A stretch of DNA of 39,562 bases. It comes from an uncultured Bacilli bacterium (lineage in GTDB: Bacteria > Bacillota_I > Bacilli_A > RF39 > UBA660). Below the pieces are notes generated by a model that saw only the letters and a program-made list of their open reading frames with translations, made no database searches and was not told where the DNA came from. Both the position numbers and the translations under genes were made by a program. The stretch is taken from assembly GCA_947627375.1 (NCBI GenBank), contig CANQVR010000005.1:1-39562 (forward strand), given 5' to 3'. Shown here one piece after another: positions 1-8,591 of the stretch; the stretch's first letter is position 1; every line of letters begins with the position of its first letter.

Positions 1-209
1 AAATGTTAAAAGACGATGAAGAAATATCTGATGGTGAAGTTTTAGAAGCTCAATATGAAGAAGTTAAGACATCTGTTGTAGGATCTAAGGATTCAAATAG
101 TAGTATAGATAATCCAAATACTTCAGATAAAATTATCGATATTGTTTTAACATTAATTCTTGCTAGTGGATGTGAACTTTTTATATGCTATAAGAAAAAT
201 AATGTCTAA
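1..209 (+). CDS. C-terminal part of a cell-surface protein with NPNTSD sorting-type signal (truncated by window start)
   Basis: Open frame reaching the window edge; C-term ...IDNPNTSDKIIDIVLTLILASGCELFICYKKNNV = motif + hydrophobic stretch + basic tail; same layout as the neighbour at 272-1531. Confidence 0.65.
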   Translation, partial: MLKDDEEISDGEVLEAQYEEVKTSVVGSKDSNSSIDNPNTSDKIIDIVLTLILASGCELFICYKKNNV

Positions 210-214
210 TTAAT

Positions 215-250
215 AAAAGAAGCTAGAGTTTGTCTCTACTTCTTTTGTTT
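215..250 (+). terminator. Intrinsic terminator
   Basis: aaaagaagctagag-tttgt-ctctacttctttt stem with T-rich 3' side after the ORF stop. Confidence 0.65.
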
Positions 251-271
251 TGTCTAATAATTGATATTATA

Positions 272-1531
272 TTAATTAAAACGTCTTTTTTTAATTGCAA
301 AACCAAATCCTAGTCCACTTAAAGCGATAAGACTAATCAACATAGACACATTAATGTCTGATGTATCCGGGTTTTTAGTATCATCATTTTGTTCTGGTGC
401 TTTTTCTGCAGGTTTTACAGAACTTGGATCTACTACTTTCCCATTTTCATTTTGTGTTACACCTTCAGATAAATATTCTGTAATATCACTGTTAAATTCA
501 CCACCACTTATAAAAGATACTTTTCCATTTACTTCTACTGCACCTTTTTCACTATTACCATTAAATACTCCTCCAGAAATAGAAATATCTAGATTTTCAT
601 TATCTCCAGGAGCAGATAAAGCATAATTATTCTCACTAGTTAATGTTCCACCTTTAATATCTACTTTTACATTTTCATCAGGATCAGGTGAAATAAAAAC
701 TGCAGAACCATTATCTTTTACAGAACCATCAGCACCCGGAGTAACAGTTGGATTTCCATTTCCTGTTCCTTTAATATTACCACCAGTAACATTTAAGTTA
801 CCATCAACCATAATGATACCTGAAAATCCAGAAATATTTCCTCCGTATACATTAACAGTTCCATTACCTCTTTCGAGTATTCCAGCACCTTGAGTACTAC
901 TGATATTAGCACCATTATAAACATTAATTATTGTTTCTTTTGCTGTATTTGCTCCATCAATTCCACTATATGTTCCAGTTTCACTAACTTTTCCATATAT
1001 ATTAATAGTACCGATACCATCTGTAGAATAATTAGCAATTGCTGAATTGTTTGTTGAACTTATTTCAGACTGTGCATCTACATTAAGACTATTCGTTTTA
1101 CCAGCCAAATTAATTGGTACTGCCTTTTCTTGACCTGAAACCTTTACTTTTTCTAATTTTAAATTCGAATTATTTAAAGTTATAGTAGAAGGAAATTCAT
1201 AACTAGTAGAAACATCTTCTGAAGTAATAGTACCATTCTTTAAAGTTACATTACTATTAAATAAATATAATCCAAGATTTATTAAATTTCCACTACCACT
1301 AAATGTAATTTTGTGGTTGTTCAAATCAATGGTAACATCTCTACTTATACTAATATAATCATTTGATGTTATATCATCTTCCAAAGTACAAACAGGTTGT
1401 TCTTTACTTTTTAAACAATCTTTTAATTCTTGTATGTCTGCAATTGAATCCGGGCTTGCAGCATGTACATTTGGCATTATAAACATACCAAAAACAAACA
1501 TTAAGCTAGCTAAAACAAATTTCTTTTTCAT
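272..1531 (-). CDS. Secreted, putatively wall-anchored beta-helix-like surface protein
   Basis: Signal peptide MKKKFVLASLMFVFGMFIMPNVHAA; repeated G/N/T-rich beta-strand segments; C-term NPDTSD + hydrophobic + KKRRFN; RBS AAAGGAG. Confidence 0.8.
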   Translation of the reverse strand: MKKKFVLASLMFVFGMFIMPNVHAASPDSIADIQELKDCLKSKEQPVCTLEDDITSNDYISISRDVTIDLNNHKITFSGSGNLINLGLYLFNSNVTLKNGTITSEDVSTSYEFPSTITLNNSNLKLEKVKVSGQEKAVPINLAGKTNSLNVDAQSEISSTNNSAIANYSTDGIGTINIYGKVSETGTYSGIDGANTAKETIINVYNGANISSTQGAGILERGNGTVNVYGGNISGFSGIIMVDGNLNVTGGNIKGTGNGNPTVTPGADGSVKDNGSAVFISPDPDENVKVDIKGGTLTSENNYALSAPGDNENLDISISGGVFNGNSEKGAVEVNGKVSFISGGEFNSDITEYLSEGVTQNENGKVVDPSSVKPAEKAPEQNDDTKNPDTSDINVSMLISLIALSGLGFGFAIKKRRFN

Positions 1532-1595
1532 ACTTTTTTCTCCTTTCTATTTTACTTGCTTTTTCACAAAACAAATAAAATGATTTAATAAATAT

Positions 1596-1625
1596 ATTAT
1601 ATAATGGTACCCCCCCCCACGTCAA
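1596..1625 (-). promoter_or_regulatory. SigA-type promoter with poly-G tract in the spacer (candidate phase-variable promoter)
   Basis: On minus strand: TTGACG (1625-1620), T, GGGGGGGGG (1618-1610), TACCATTA, TATAAT (1601-1596); spacer 18 nt. Confidence 0.8.
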
Positions 1626-1720
1626 TTTAAATCCTTATTTTTATAATACTTTACATTGTGCAAAAATTACACTTTTTTATTTTGTTTAATTTTTTTACTT
1701 TAACTGGAAATTTTTTATGA

Positions 1721-1840
1721 GATCTAACATTACAATTAGGAGATAATAAAAATGGAAAGGTAATAGTTTTAAGTTCTGTAAAACCTGCAGAAAAAACTCA
1801 TAACATTAAAAATCAAACTAAATATATTTATAAAAATTAA
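1721..1840 (+). pseudogene. Remnant / alternative C-terminal segment homologous to the surface protein at 272-1531
   Basis: Translates DLTLQLGDNKNGKVIVLSSVKPAEKTHNIKNQTKYIYKN*, matching ENGKVVDPSSVKPAEK of the minus-strand gene; 25-nt exact inverted match 1771-1795 vs 401-425. Confidence 0.75.
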
Positions 1841-1894
1841 TCTATCTAAAACTTAAAATAAAACTAGTGCTATTTATAAGAAAATTATAAGATA

Positions 1895-2269
1895 TTAGGT
1901 TAGTGCTATTTCAGTATCTAATTCTTTATCAAAAATAGCAATATATATCAAAATTAGACCTCCGATTAATATAAGAGTTGACGCTATAAAATTTAATTCG
2001 TTAAACTCTTTTTTTTGGGGATTATTATCTTTTTGATTTTTAATACTATTTAAACTATCTTGAAAAAAGTAAAAATATACTATTACAGCAATTGAAAAAA
2101 TGAATATATTTAATTTTCTATATTCTTTTTTGGCTTTTTGATTATTATATAAGTAATATTCTTTTTCAAAACTATTACTATAAATACTTAGAAGTATTAA
2201 AGCAATATAAATACACCATATAAAATTTTCTATGTCTATTTTTTTTAATATTTCATTTTTATCTTGCAT
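1895..2269 (-). CDS. Hypothetical membrane protein
   Basis: 124 aa ORF with several hydrophobic segments. Confidence 0.55.
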   Translation of the reverse strand: MQDKNEILKKIDIENFIWCIYIALILLSIYSNSFEKEYYLYNNQKAKKEYRKLNIFIFSIAVIVYFYFFQDSLNSIKNQKDNNPQKKEFNELNFIASTLILIGGLILIYIAIFDKELDTEIALT

Positions 2270-2319
2270 ATAAAAATATATTCCAAGAATATTAATAATA
2301 TAATTAATAAGGTGGTAGT

Positions 2320-2613
2320 ATGTCTCTTCCTAATGTTTCTGCAAAAACTTTTTCTTTCAGTGCAGTAATTGTTGGATATCTTCTTATTGATGATCTGACT
2401 GCAAATGAGCAAAACGCTTTAGGAAATTGGTTAATGTTAGTTGCTCAAGTATTGTGTACTAATGCTTTTTATAGACAAGTTCAACAAGAAAGAATAGAAA
2501 ACAATAATATTAATGATTCCAATATATCTAACGAAGACGGTATTGAAATGCTTGAAAAAATGGTAGAGGCTTTGCAGCAAGAAATTAACGATTTAAAAAA
2601 TAAGATAAAATAA
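2320..2613 (+). CDS. Hypothetical small protein with hydrophobic N-terminal half and coiled-coil C-terminus
   Basis: 97 aa ORF, RBS aaggtgg upstream, terminator downstream. Confidence 0.65.
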   Translation: MSLPNVSAKTFSFSAVIVGYLLIDDLTANEQNALGNWLMLVAQVLCTNAFYRQVQQERIENNNINDSNISNEDGIEMLEKMVEALQQEINDLKNKIK

Positions 2614-2645
2614 AAATAAAGTTTAGAATTACTAAGCTTTATTTT
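2614..2645. terminator. Bidirectional terminator between convergent genes
   Basis: AAAGTTTAG-aatta-CTAAGCTTT. Confidence 0.6.
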
Positions 2646-3865
2646 ATTTTTAAAATTTGACCTATTTTTAGAAGATTGCTAGTTAAATCATTAAGTCTTT
2701 TCAATTCGTCTACGGTTGTATTAAATTTTTTGGCAATTGAGTACAAACTATCTCCACTTACAACTGTATAAGTATTTTGCTTTGTCACTCCAGGAATTAT
2801 TAATTGATCTCCTATTTGTAAAGTAGTATTAAGTAACCCGTTTGTTTTGATTAAATCATTAACATTAATACCAAATCTTTTAGCAATAGAATATAAGCTA
2901 TCTCCTTTTTGCACTGTATAATAGAAAACTTCATCTTCTTCTATATCATTATTATTATCTGAAGGGATGTTTAGTATTTGACCAATCAGCAACTCGTTAG
3001 AAAATAAATCATTATACCTTTTTAATTCATCAACTGAAATACCATATTTTTTGGCAATTGAATATAATGTATCTCCCTTTTGAACTATATAAGTATTATT
3101 ATTTGGAGTATCTTCATTGGAAGGTACTTTTAAAATTTGGCCTATCACAATAGTATCAGTTGTTAAATTATTTAATCTTTTTAATGTATTTACTGTAATA
3201 TCATATTTTCTAGCAATCGAATATAGGCTATCTCCTTTTTGAACTGTATAAGTGTTTGTTGCATCCGGTAAATCTTCATTTTGTCCTGGGGGATAATAAG
3301 TATATCCAGCATATTCAGCAAGAGCTTTAACTGCTCCTTCTACATAATCTAAAAGATTATTTTTTAATTTATTGCTATCGGCAATATTATCTATAAAACC
3401 ATATTCAACAAGTACTGGTTCAACATTACCAGTAAGTCTTTGTATATAATAATAGTCTTTACTAGGATCTTCTGGCAATCTTCTTTGATATACTTTTCTT
3501 TTCTTTTGACCTGCTTCTCCTATATTATCTAAAATAGCAGTTGCAAGAGTATCATCATTTCTTAGTGCATATACTACTTCAGCACCTTCTCCACCTCCTG
3601 CATTTATGTGATTAGAGACTAAAATTACATTTGGATCATTTCCATAAGCATCTAAAATTCTTGAAACTCTTTCATCTCTTTCTAAAGTTTCATCAATATC
3701 TCTAGTTAAAGTTGTAGGAATACCTAACTCTTTTAATCTATCATACATATATTTTGCTGCTTGTAAGGTCAAATCCTTTTCTTTTAAACCATTTCCTATT
3801 GCACCAGGATCATTCCCTCCGTGTCCCGCATCTACAACAATACCTTTTATTTTCTTTTCATTCAT
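2639..3865 (-). CDS. N-acetylmuramoyl-L-alanine amidase (Amidase_3) with four C-terminal LysM repeats
   Basis: VVDAGHGGNDPGAIG, SNHINAGGGEG, VEYGFIDN motifs; four YTVQKGDSLYSIAKK...IGQILKIP repeats; ATG preferred over upstream GTG. Confidence 0.92.
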   Translation of the reverse strand: MNEKKIKGIVVDAGHGGNDPGAIGNGLKEKDLTLQAAKYMYDRLKELGIPTTLTRDIDETLERDERVSRILDAYGNDPNVILVSNHINAGGGEGAEVVYALRNDDTLATAILDNIGEAGQKKRKVYQRRLPEDPSKDYYYIQRLTGNVEPVLVEYGFIDNIADSNKLKNNLLDYVEGAVKALAEYAGYTYYPPGQNEDLPDATNTYTVQKGDSLYSIARKYDITVNTLKRLNNLTTDTIVIGQILKVPSNEDTPNNNTYIVQKGDTLYSIAKKYGISVDELKRYNDLFSNELLIGQILNIPSDNNNDIEEDEVFYYTVQKGDSLYSIAKRFGINVNDLIKTNGLLNTTLQIGDQLIIPGVTKQNTYTVVSGDSLYSIAKKFNTTVDELKRLNDLTSNLLKIGQILKIK

Positions 3866-4025
3866 TATCTTCACCTAATCTAGTGTATGATAAACTTAAA
3901 ATTATGTTAAATGTCTTTTGATATGCATTATTTGAAAAAAACTTTTCTATATATTAGTAATCATAAGAATCATAACTTTTAATATTCTTATATTCTTTTT
4001 AAGTTAAACATTATTTACAAACAAA

Positions 4026-4199
4026 CTATAAAAGCACTATAAAGACGTGCTCTTCTATTTTACTGTATTTCTTTACTACTATTATATAATCTTGCTTTTC
4101 ACCGTTTTCTGTTGTGACTTTAACTACTACTTTATTTTTACTATTTTTTAAATTCTTATTTCCTATAATTTTTTCTTTAATGTAATTATTTAATGTTTT
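4026..4199 (-). pseudogene. Remnant of a cadherin-like beta-sandwich domain protein C-terminus
   Basis: In-frame translation KTLNNYIKEKIIGNKNLKNSKNKVVVKVTTENGEKQDYIIVVKKYSKIEEHVFIVLL*; resembles GNxxLKxGxNxIxIxVTAENGxxxxYxIxV. Confidence 0.55.
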
Positions 4200-4202
4200 A
4201 GA

Positions 4203-5639
4203 TTAATATTGATTTATAATATCGATAATTTCATTATAATTTATAAACTCTTTAGAAATAATTAAATCAAATATATCATTTATTGATTTTTTTAACGATT
4301 TAACTTGTTCAGATAAAGTAATAATATTTAATGTTTTATTGGAATCGATATTACAATATAATTGACTAATTTTTTTCATTAATTCTCTAGGAAAATTAGG
4401 GATTATCACATCATTCCAGTATTTCATCGCTAAACTTCCACCCTGTCCACCAACAGACAAATATTCAAAGTATTTAATTTTTCTTAAATATCTTAAAAAG
4501 CAACATACAAAACCACTTTCTATCAAATCATGATCTAGCTTATTTAAAATTATTCCGTGTATATTAGTTATAACTTTATCATTATCAACATCACAAAACA
4601 TTGCACATTTTCCTATAGTACCCTCAGCAGAAAATACTATGTCTCCATTTTTTAATAATGATAAATTATTTTTATTACCTAAATAATTATATGAAGTTAC
4701 TGTACCATAATCAGATAAATTAGTAGGTTTAGCAATTTTATAAAAATTTCTTTGATATTCATTAGATTCTATGCTTTTCCCTATACAAGACACTTGCAAA
4801 TTTTGCCCTCTAGATATTTTATAACCAAAATCATTTAAATTACAATATCCATTTTTATAATTTTTAATTAATGAATGTATTCTTTTAAATTCCTCACAAT
4901 AATATCCAGCATCAATTCTATTTTTAGAAAATATTTCATTATATTTTGGCAAAGAATACTCTAGTATTTTGGAATTTACATTTAATTCTTTTTCTATTAG
5001 TTCATATATTTTGTTCTCTTTTATTTTTATTTGTTTTTCTTTATTAATGATATCCTTTACTATACTTTCTATTTTAGCAATTATTTTTTTTGAATCTTTT
5101 CCATTTGGAAAAGGTATATGGCAATCTAAAAACTTAGTTCCTGCATGTCTTATAGTTGCACCTCGTGGGATCATTAAGTCAAGTTGATTTTTAAAATGAT
5201 TTGTTTTCATAAAAGAAAAAATATAATATTTATTTCTTTTTAATGGAAGTCTATAAAAAGCACTGGCAACCATGCAATTAGGATAATCCTTATCTAATAT
5301 ACAACATTCTCCAATATTAGAATCTTTAGATATCAAAATATCTTCATATTTTAAATTTTGATTAACAAACGCATTATAATTCATAAATTCAAACGATTCA
5401 TTAGAAGATAAATCTATTGTATAATTATTCTTATTGGCAATTCTAGTCTTTAAAAATTTATATTCAGAATTTGTCATATAATTATTACTGCCAATGTCAG
5501 TTCCATTATCTTTTTTATTAAGTTCTCTTGCTAATAAATCTTCTAATCTAAAAGTATTTTTATTAGAATATTCCATTAATTGCAATTGATGAGGCGATAA
5601 AACAAATTTATTTTTAATTATATCATTATATTTAATCAT
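4203..5639 (-). CDS. Type I-like restriction-modification specificity (S) subunit
   Basis: Two half-repeats typical of HsdS (e.g. MIPRGATIRHAGTKFLDCHIPFPN... and ...SVGGQGGSLAMKYWNDVIIPNFP) separated by helical segments; directly downstream of N6 methylase. Confidence 0.85.
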   Translation of the reverse strand: MIKYNDIIKNKFVLSPHQLQLMEYSNKNTFRLEDLLARELNKKDNGTDIGSNNYMTNSEYKFLKTRIANKNNYTIDLSSNESFEFMNYNAFVNQNLKYEDILISKDSNIGECCILDKDYPNCMVASAFYRLPLKRNKYYIFSFMKTNHFKNQLDLMIPRGATIRHAGTKFLDCHIPFPNGKDSKKIIAKIESIVKDIINKEKQIKIKENKIYELIEKELNVNSKILEYSLPKYNEIFSKNRIDAGYYCEEFKRIHSLIKNYKNGYCNLNDFGYKISRGQNLQVSCIGKSIESNEYQRNFYKIAKPTNLSDYGTVTSYNYLGNKNNLSLLKNGDIVFSAEGTIGKCAMFCDVDNDKVITNIHGIILNKLDHDLIESGFVCCFLRYLRKIKYFEYLSVGGQGGSLAMKYWNDVIIPNFPRELMKKISQLYCNIDSNKTLNIITLSEQVKSLKKSINDIFDLIISKEFINYNEIIDIINQY

Positions 5640-5651
5640 TGCTATCACCTA

Positions 5652-7868
5652 TCAATCTAAAAACAAATCTTTCAATTGTTCTTCTTGCCCTAAACACCAT
5701 TTTTTAAAATCTTTTATTGTTTCTGTAAATTCCTCATCTAACATCGGATTGCCATCCTCATCCATTTCAATATTAAATGTTTTATTATCAATTTTATATA
5801 CTGGGTTAAAATATTTAACTCTTTTTGAAGTTCTAACTTCATATCCTATATTTTTAATATCTTTTACAAATATTTCATAGTTCCCTTTTTTGAGTTTTTC
5901 TAATTCTTTTGATTCTGGTTTATAAGCAACTATCATTGTAGTATTAACTCCAGTATCAGCAAAAATATCAGGTGGCAAATCAAATAAAGCTACTATTCTC
6001 ATATGTTCTAGGAGCCATTCTCTAGCTTTATTCCACCTATCTACAGAAGCAATAGAATTAGATAATATTATTCCCATCCTGCCATTTTTCTTTAAGATTC
6101 TATATGCGTTTTCAAGAAATACCAATCCTAAATCAATCCAATTACCACTTCTTGCAATATTCCATAACTCATACATTTCAATAATTTCTCTATCGACATC
6201 ATTTTTGGGTTCATATTTTCTATCTTCACCAAACGGTGGATTTGTTAATACTACATCAAATTCTTTAAGTTTCGTTTCATCCTTCCAATTGTCCCACTTA
6301 CCACCTTTATGTAACTTTGGATTTAATTCTACTAATTTATCACGATCATCAAATTTCCATAAAATTGATCCTTTATCAGGTTTAAAGTCAAGTTTTGCAT
6401 TTCCATCACCATTTAATAACATATTTAATTGTGCTAATCGAACCATATCACTATCATTATCAACACCATATAAATTATCATCTGATAATTCACCATGAGA
6501 ATTAACATAAGAAACAGATAAAAAGTCAGCAATACCTGATGTTGGATCGATTATTTTTTCATACCTTTTTGGATTAACAATTTTAACTAAAAATTCTATT
6601 AAGTGTATTGGAGTTATAAATTGTCCTTTATCTGTTTTGGAAAATTCATTAGCAAATTTATAAAACACAAGTTGATATAAATCTGTTTTTTCTGATTTAA
6701 CAAAACTATAATCTTGTAATTGTTCCACTATTTCACTAATAATCTTAATATGTTCTATTTTTCCCCAAATTATAGTTTCACTAACAGTTCGATTTAAAAT
6801 ATAATGATATTCTTGTGAAGCCTCTTTATATAAATTCTGCATCCTTTGAATAAAAGCTTGGACATTTTCATCATCTAATGTATAAAACGACTTTTCAGAA
6901 TCTGATATAAAAAATTGCAAACTATTTATTCCTAATCGTTCTAATGGTTCTTTTTCTTTTAAATTTTTATAAAATTTTAAATATTCTTTTTTACTAGATT
7001 TGGAATTAATTTTTTGATTCTTTTTTTCATCAAATATTTTTAATGCTAGTGTTTGTATCAAAATTTCATATCCACGAGTATTTTTCATTCCTACTTTATC
7101 AATAACTCTTAATATATTAGAAATACCATCTGTTAATTGTTTGCTATAAATACCACTTATTATTTCCAAATCATCTATAGTTCTTCTAGAGCGATCTATA
7201 TAATATGAATTTATTTTTCTTTGCAATTGTTCAAAAGTAGGAATTTTATTATACGCATCAGGTAAATGTAATGATAAATCTTTTATACCACTATTATCAT
7301 TTTTTAAATTTAGTGATTCATCAAGCCTTAAAAAAATGTTATTTTTCTTTTTAAATAAATACAATCTTTCAGCATCATATATAATTCCAATAGCAAAATT
7401 CGACTCAATTTCTTTTAATGCTGGTTTCAATTGTTGATTATAAATAACTTCTGTTTCTTTAGAATTTTCATTTTTAAATTCAATTACACAGATCAAATGT
7501 TTTCTTAACCAATCTAAATCGCATTGATTGTTATTTTTATGCCAATTTTTGTATTTTTCAAACCATTGTTTATCATCAAATATGGCTGCATCAAATTTTA
7601 TTGGTGAGGAGTTTTTATTTCCTTTAGGAAAATGTACTTCTTCTCCAATATAATCTTTTGAGTACATTCCAGAATTAATTAATGAATATATAAATTGACA
7701 TCTATAATATTCTTCATTTTTCTCACCTTTTTTATTTTTTATTTTAACTTTTTTATTGCAAGTTAAATGCATTGGAACTAAAGATTCATATTCACATTTA
7801 TTACTATATTTATCATCAAATTCACCTTTAATAATAGTAAAACTTATTATTTTATTTTCCATATACAT
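5652..7868 (-). CDS. N6-adenine DNA methylase with N-terminal HSDR_N-like PD-(D/E)XK domain
   Basis: DPTSGIADFLSVS, VLTNPPFGEDR (NPPF motif IV), N-terminal KFDAAIFDD...LICVIEFKNE nuclease-like motif. Confidence 0.88.
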   Translation of the reverse strand: MYMENKIISFTIIKGEFDDKYSNKCEYESLVPMHLTCNKKVKIKNKKGEKNEEYYRCQFIYSLINSGMYSKDYIGEEVHFPKGNKNSSPIKFDAAIFDDKQWFEKYKNWHKNNNQCDLDWLRKHLICVIEFKNENSKETEVIYNQQLKPALKEIESNFAIGIIYDAERLYLFKKKNNIFLRLDESLNLKNDNSGIKDLSLHLPDAYNKIPTFEQLQRKINSYYIDRSRRTIDDLEIISGIYSKQLTDGISNILRVIDKVGMKNTRGYEILIQTLALKIFDEKKNQKINSKSSKKEYLKFYKNLKEKEPLERLGINSLQFFISDSEKSFYTLDDENVQAFIQRMQNLYKEASQEYHYILNRTVSETIIWGKIEHIKIISEIVEQLQDYSFVKSEKTDLYQLVFYKFANEFSKTDKGQFITPIHLIEFLVKIVNPKRYEKIIDPTSGIADFLSVSYVNSHGELSDDNLYGVDNDSDMVRLAQLNMLLNGDGNAKLDFKPDKGSILWKFDDRDKLVELNPKLHKGGKWDNWKDETKLKEFDVVLTNPPFGEDRKYEPKNDVDREIIEMYELWNIARSGNWIDLGLVFLENAYRILKKNGRMGIILSNSIASVDRWNKAREWLLEHMRIVALFDLPPDIFADTGVNTTMIVAYKPESKELEKLKKGNYEIFVKDIKNIGYEVRTSKRVKYFNPVYKIDNKTFNIEMDEDGNPMLDEEFTETIKDFKKWCLGQEEQLKDLFLD

Positions 7869-7881
7869 CACCTACAATTCA

Positions 7882-7910
7882 ATTTTATCATTTCCATTCA
7901 GAGATGTCAA
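7882..7910 (-). promoter_or_regulatory. SigA-type promoter of the restriction-modification operon
   Basis: Minus strand TTGACA-17 nt-TAAAAT. Confidence 0.7.
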
Positions 7911-7964
7911 TGAAACTTTTGAATGTTTTTTGTTGCTTTTTATAAAACATATAAAAAAGACTTT

Positions 7965-8591
7965 TTAAGCCTTATAATATCTACAAAGTTTCTGAATTTT
8001 ACACTTTTCACATTCCGGTTTGATTGCTTTGCAGTGATATCTTCCAAATAATACTAGTTGTTTATGTCTTCTGCCCCAATCTTTTTTGGAAAATTTTTTC
8101 ATTAACTTTCTTTCAATGTCTTCTACATTATCTTTTTGATATGCTAATTTTAATCTTTTACTTACTCTTTCAACATGCGTATCAACAGCAAAAGCAGGAT
8201 AATCATATAATTCATTTAAAACTACATTAACTGTCTTTCTACCAACACCTGGCAAGCTTTCTAAACTTTTTCTATCAGTTGGAAAAATACCATTATATTT
8301 TTCATCTAAAGTTTTTGCAATAGTTTTTATAAAAAGTGATTTCTTTTTAAATGTACCTACTGGTCTAATAATATTTTCTAAATCTTTTATATCAGCATTT
8401 TTTAATTCTTTTAAACTCTTATATTTACTAAATAGTATTGGCGTTACACTATTTACCCTTTTATCAGTTGATTGAGCACTTAAAACAACTGCGATTAAAA
8501 GTTCATAATCTTTGTTATAATTCAATTCACATTTTGGATTTGGAATTAAATCATCTAAATAATTTTCAATTTCTAAAACTCTATTCATCAT
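7965..8591 (-). CDS. nth: Endonuclease III
   Basis: HhH LESLPGVGRKTVNVVL, DTHVERVSKRL, [4Fe-4S] CKAIKPECEKCKIQKLC; start codon uncertain. Confidence 0.93.
   Translation of the reverse strand: MMNRVLEIENYLDDLIPNPKCELNYNKDYELLIAVVLSAQSTDKRVNSVTPILFSKYKSLKELKNADIKDLENIIRPVGTFKKKSLFIKTIAKTLDEKYNGIFPTDRKSLESLPGVGRKTVNVVLNELYDYPAFAVDTHVERVSKRLKLAYQKDNVEDIERKLMKKFSKKDWGRRHKQLVLFGRYHCKAIKPECEKCKIQKLCRYYKA

Noticed and set aside
354-626. Antisense ORF inside the surface-protein gene
   Set aside because: Fully overlapped by a well-supported minus-strand CDS; composition is the complement of G/N/T-rich repeats, no RBS.
1865-1910. 11-bp direct repeat tagtgctattt (two copies near the end of the 1895-2269 gene)
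   Set aside because: Too short in AT-rich DNA and no associated structure; could be chance or minor duplication.
2700-3250. Four similar repeats that resemble a tandem array
   Set aside because: Explained by the four LysM domains of the amidase.
4969-8230. Short antisense ORFs 4969-5187, 6205-6498, 7756-7968, 8024-8230
   Set aside because: Lie opposite hsdS/methylase/nth coding sequence, no recognisable domain; explained by low GC.
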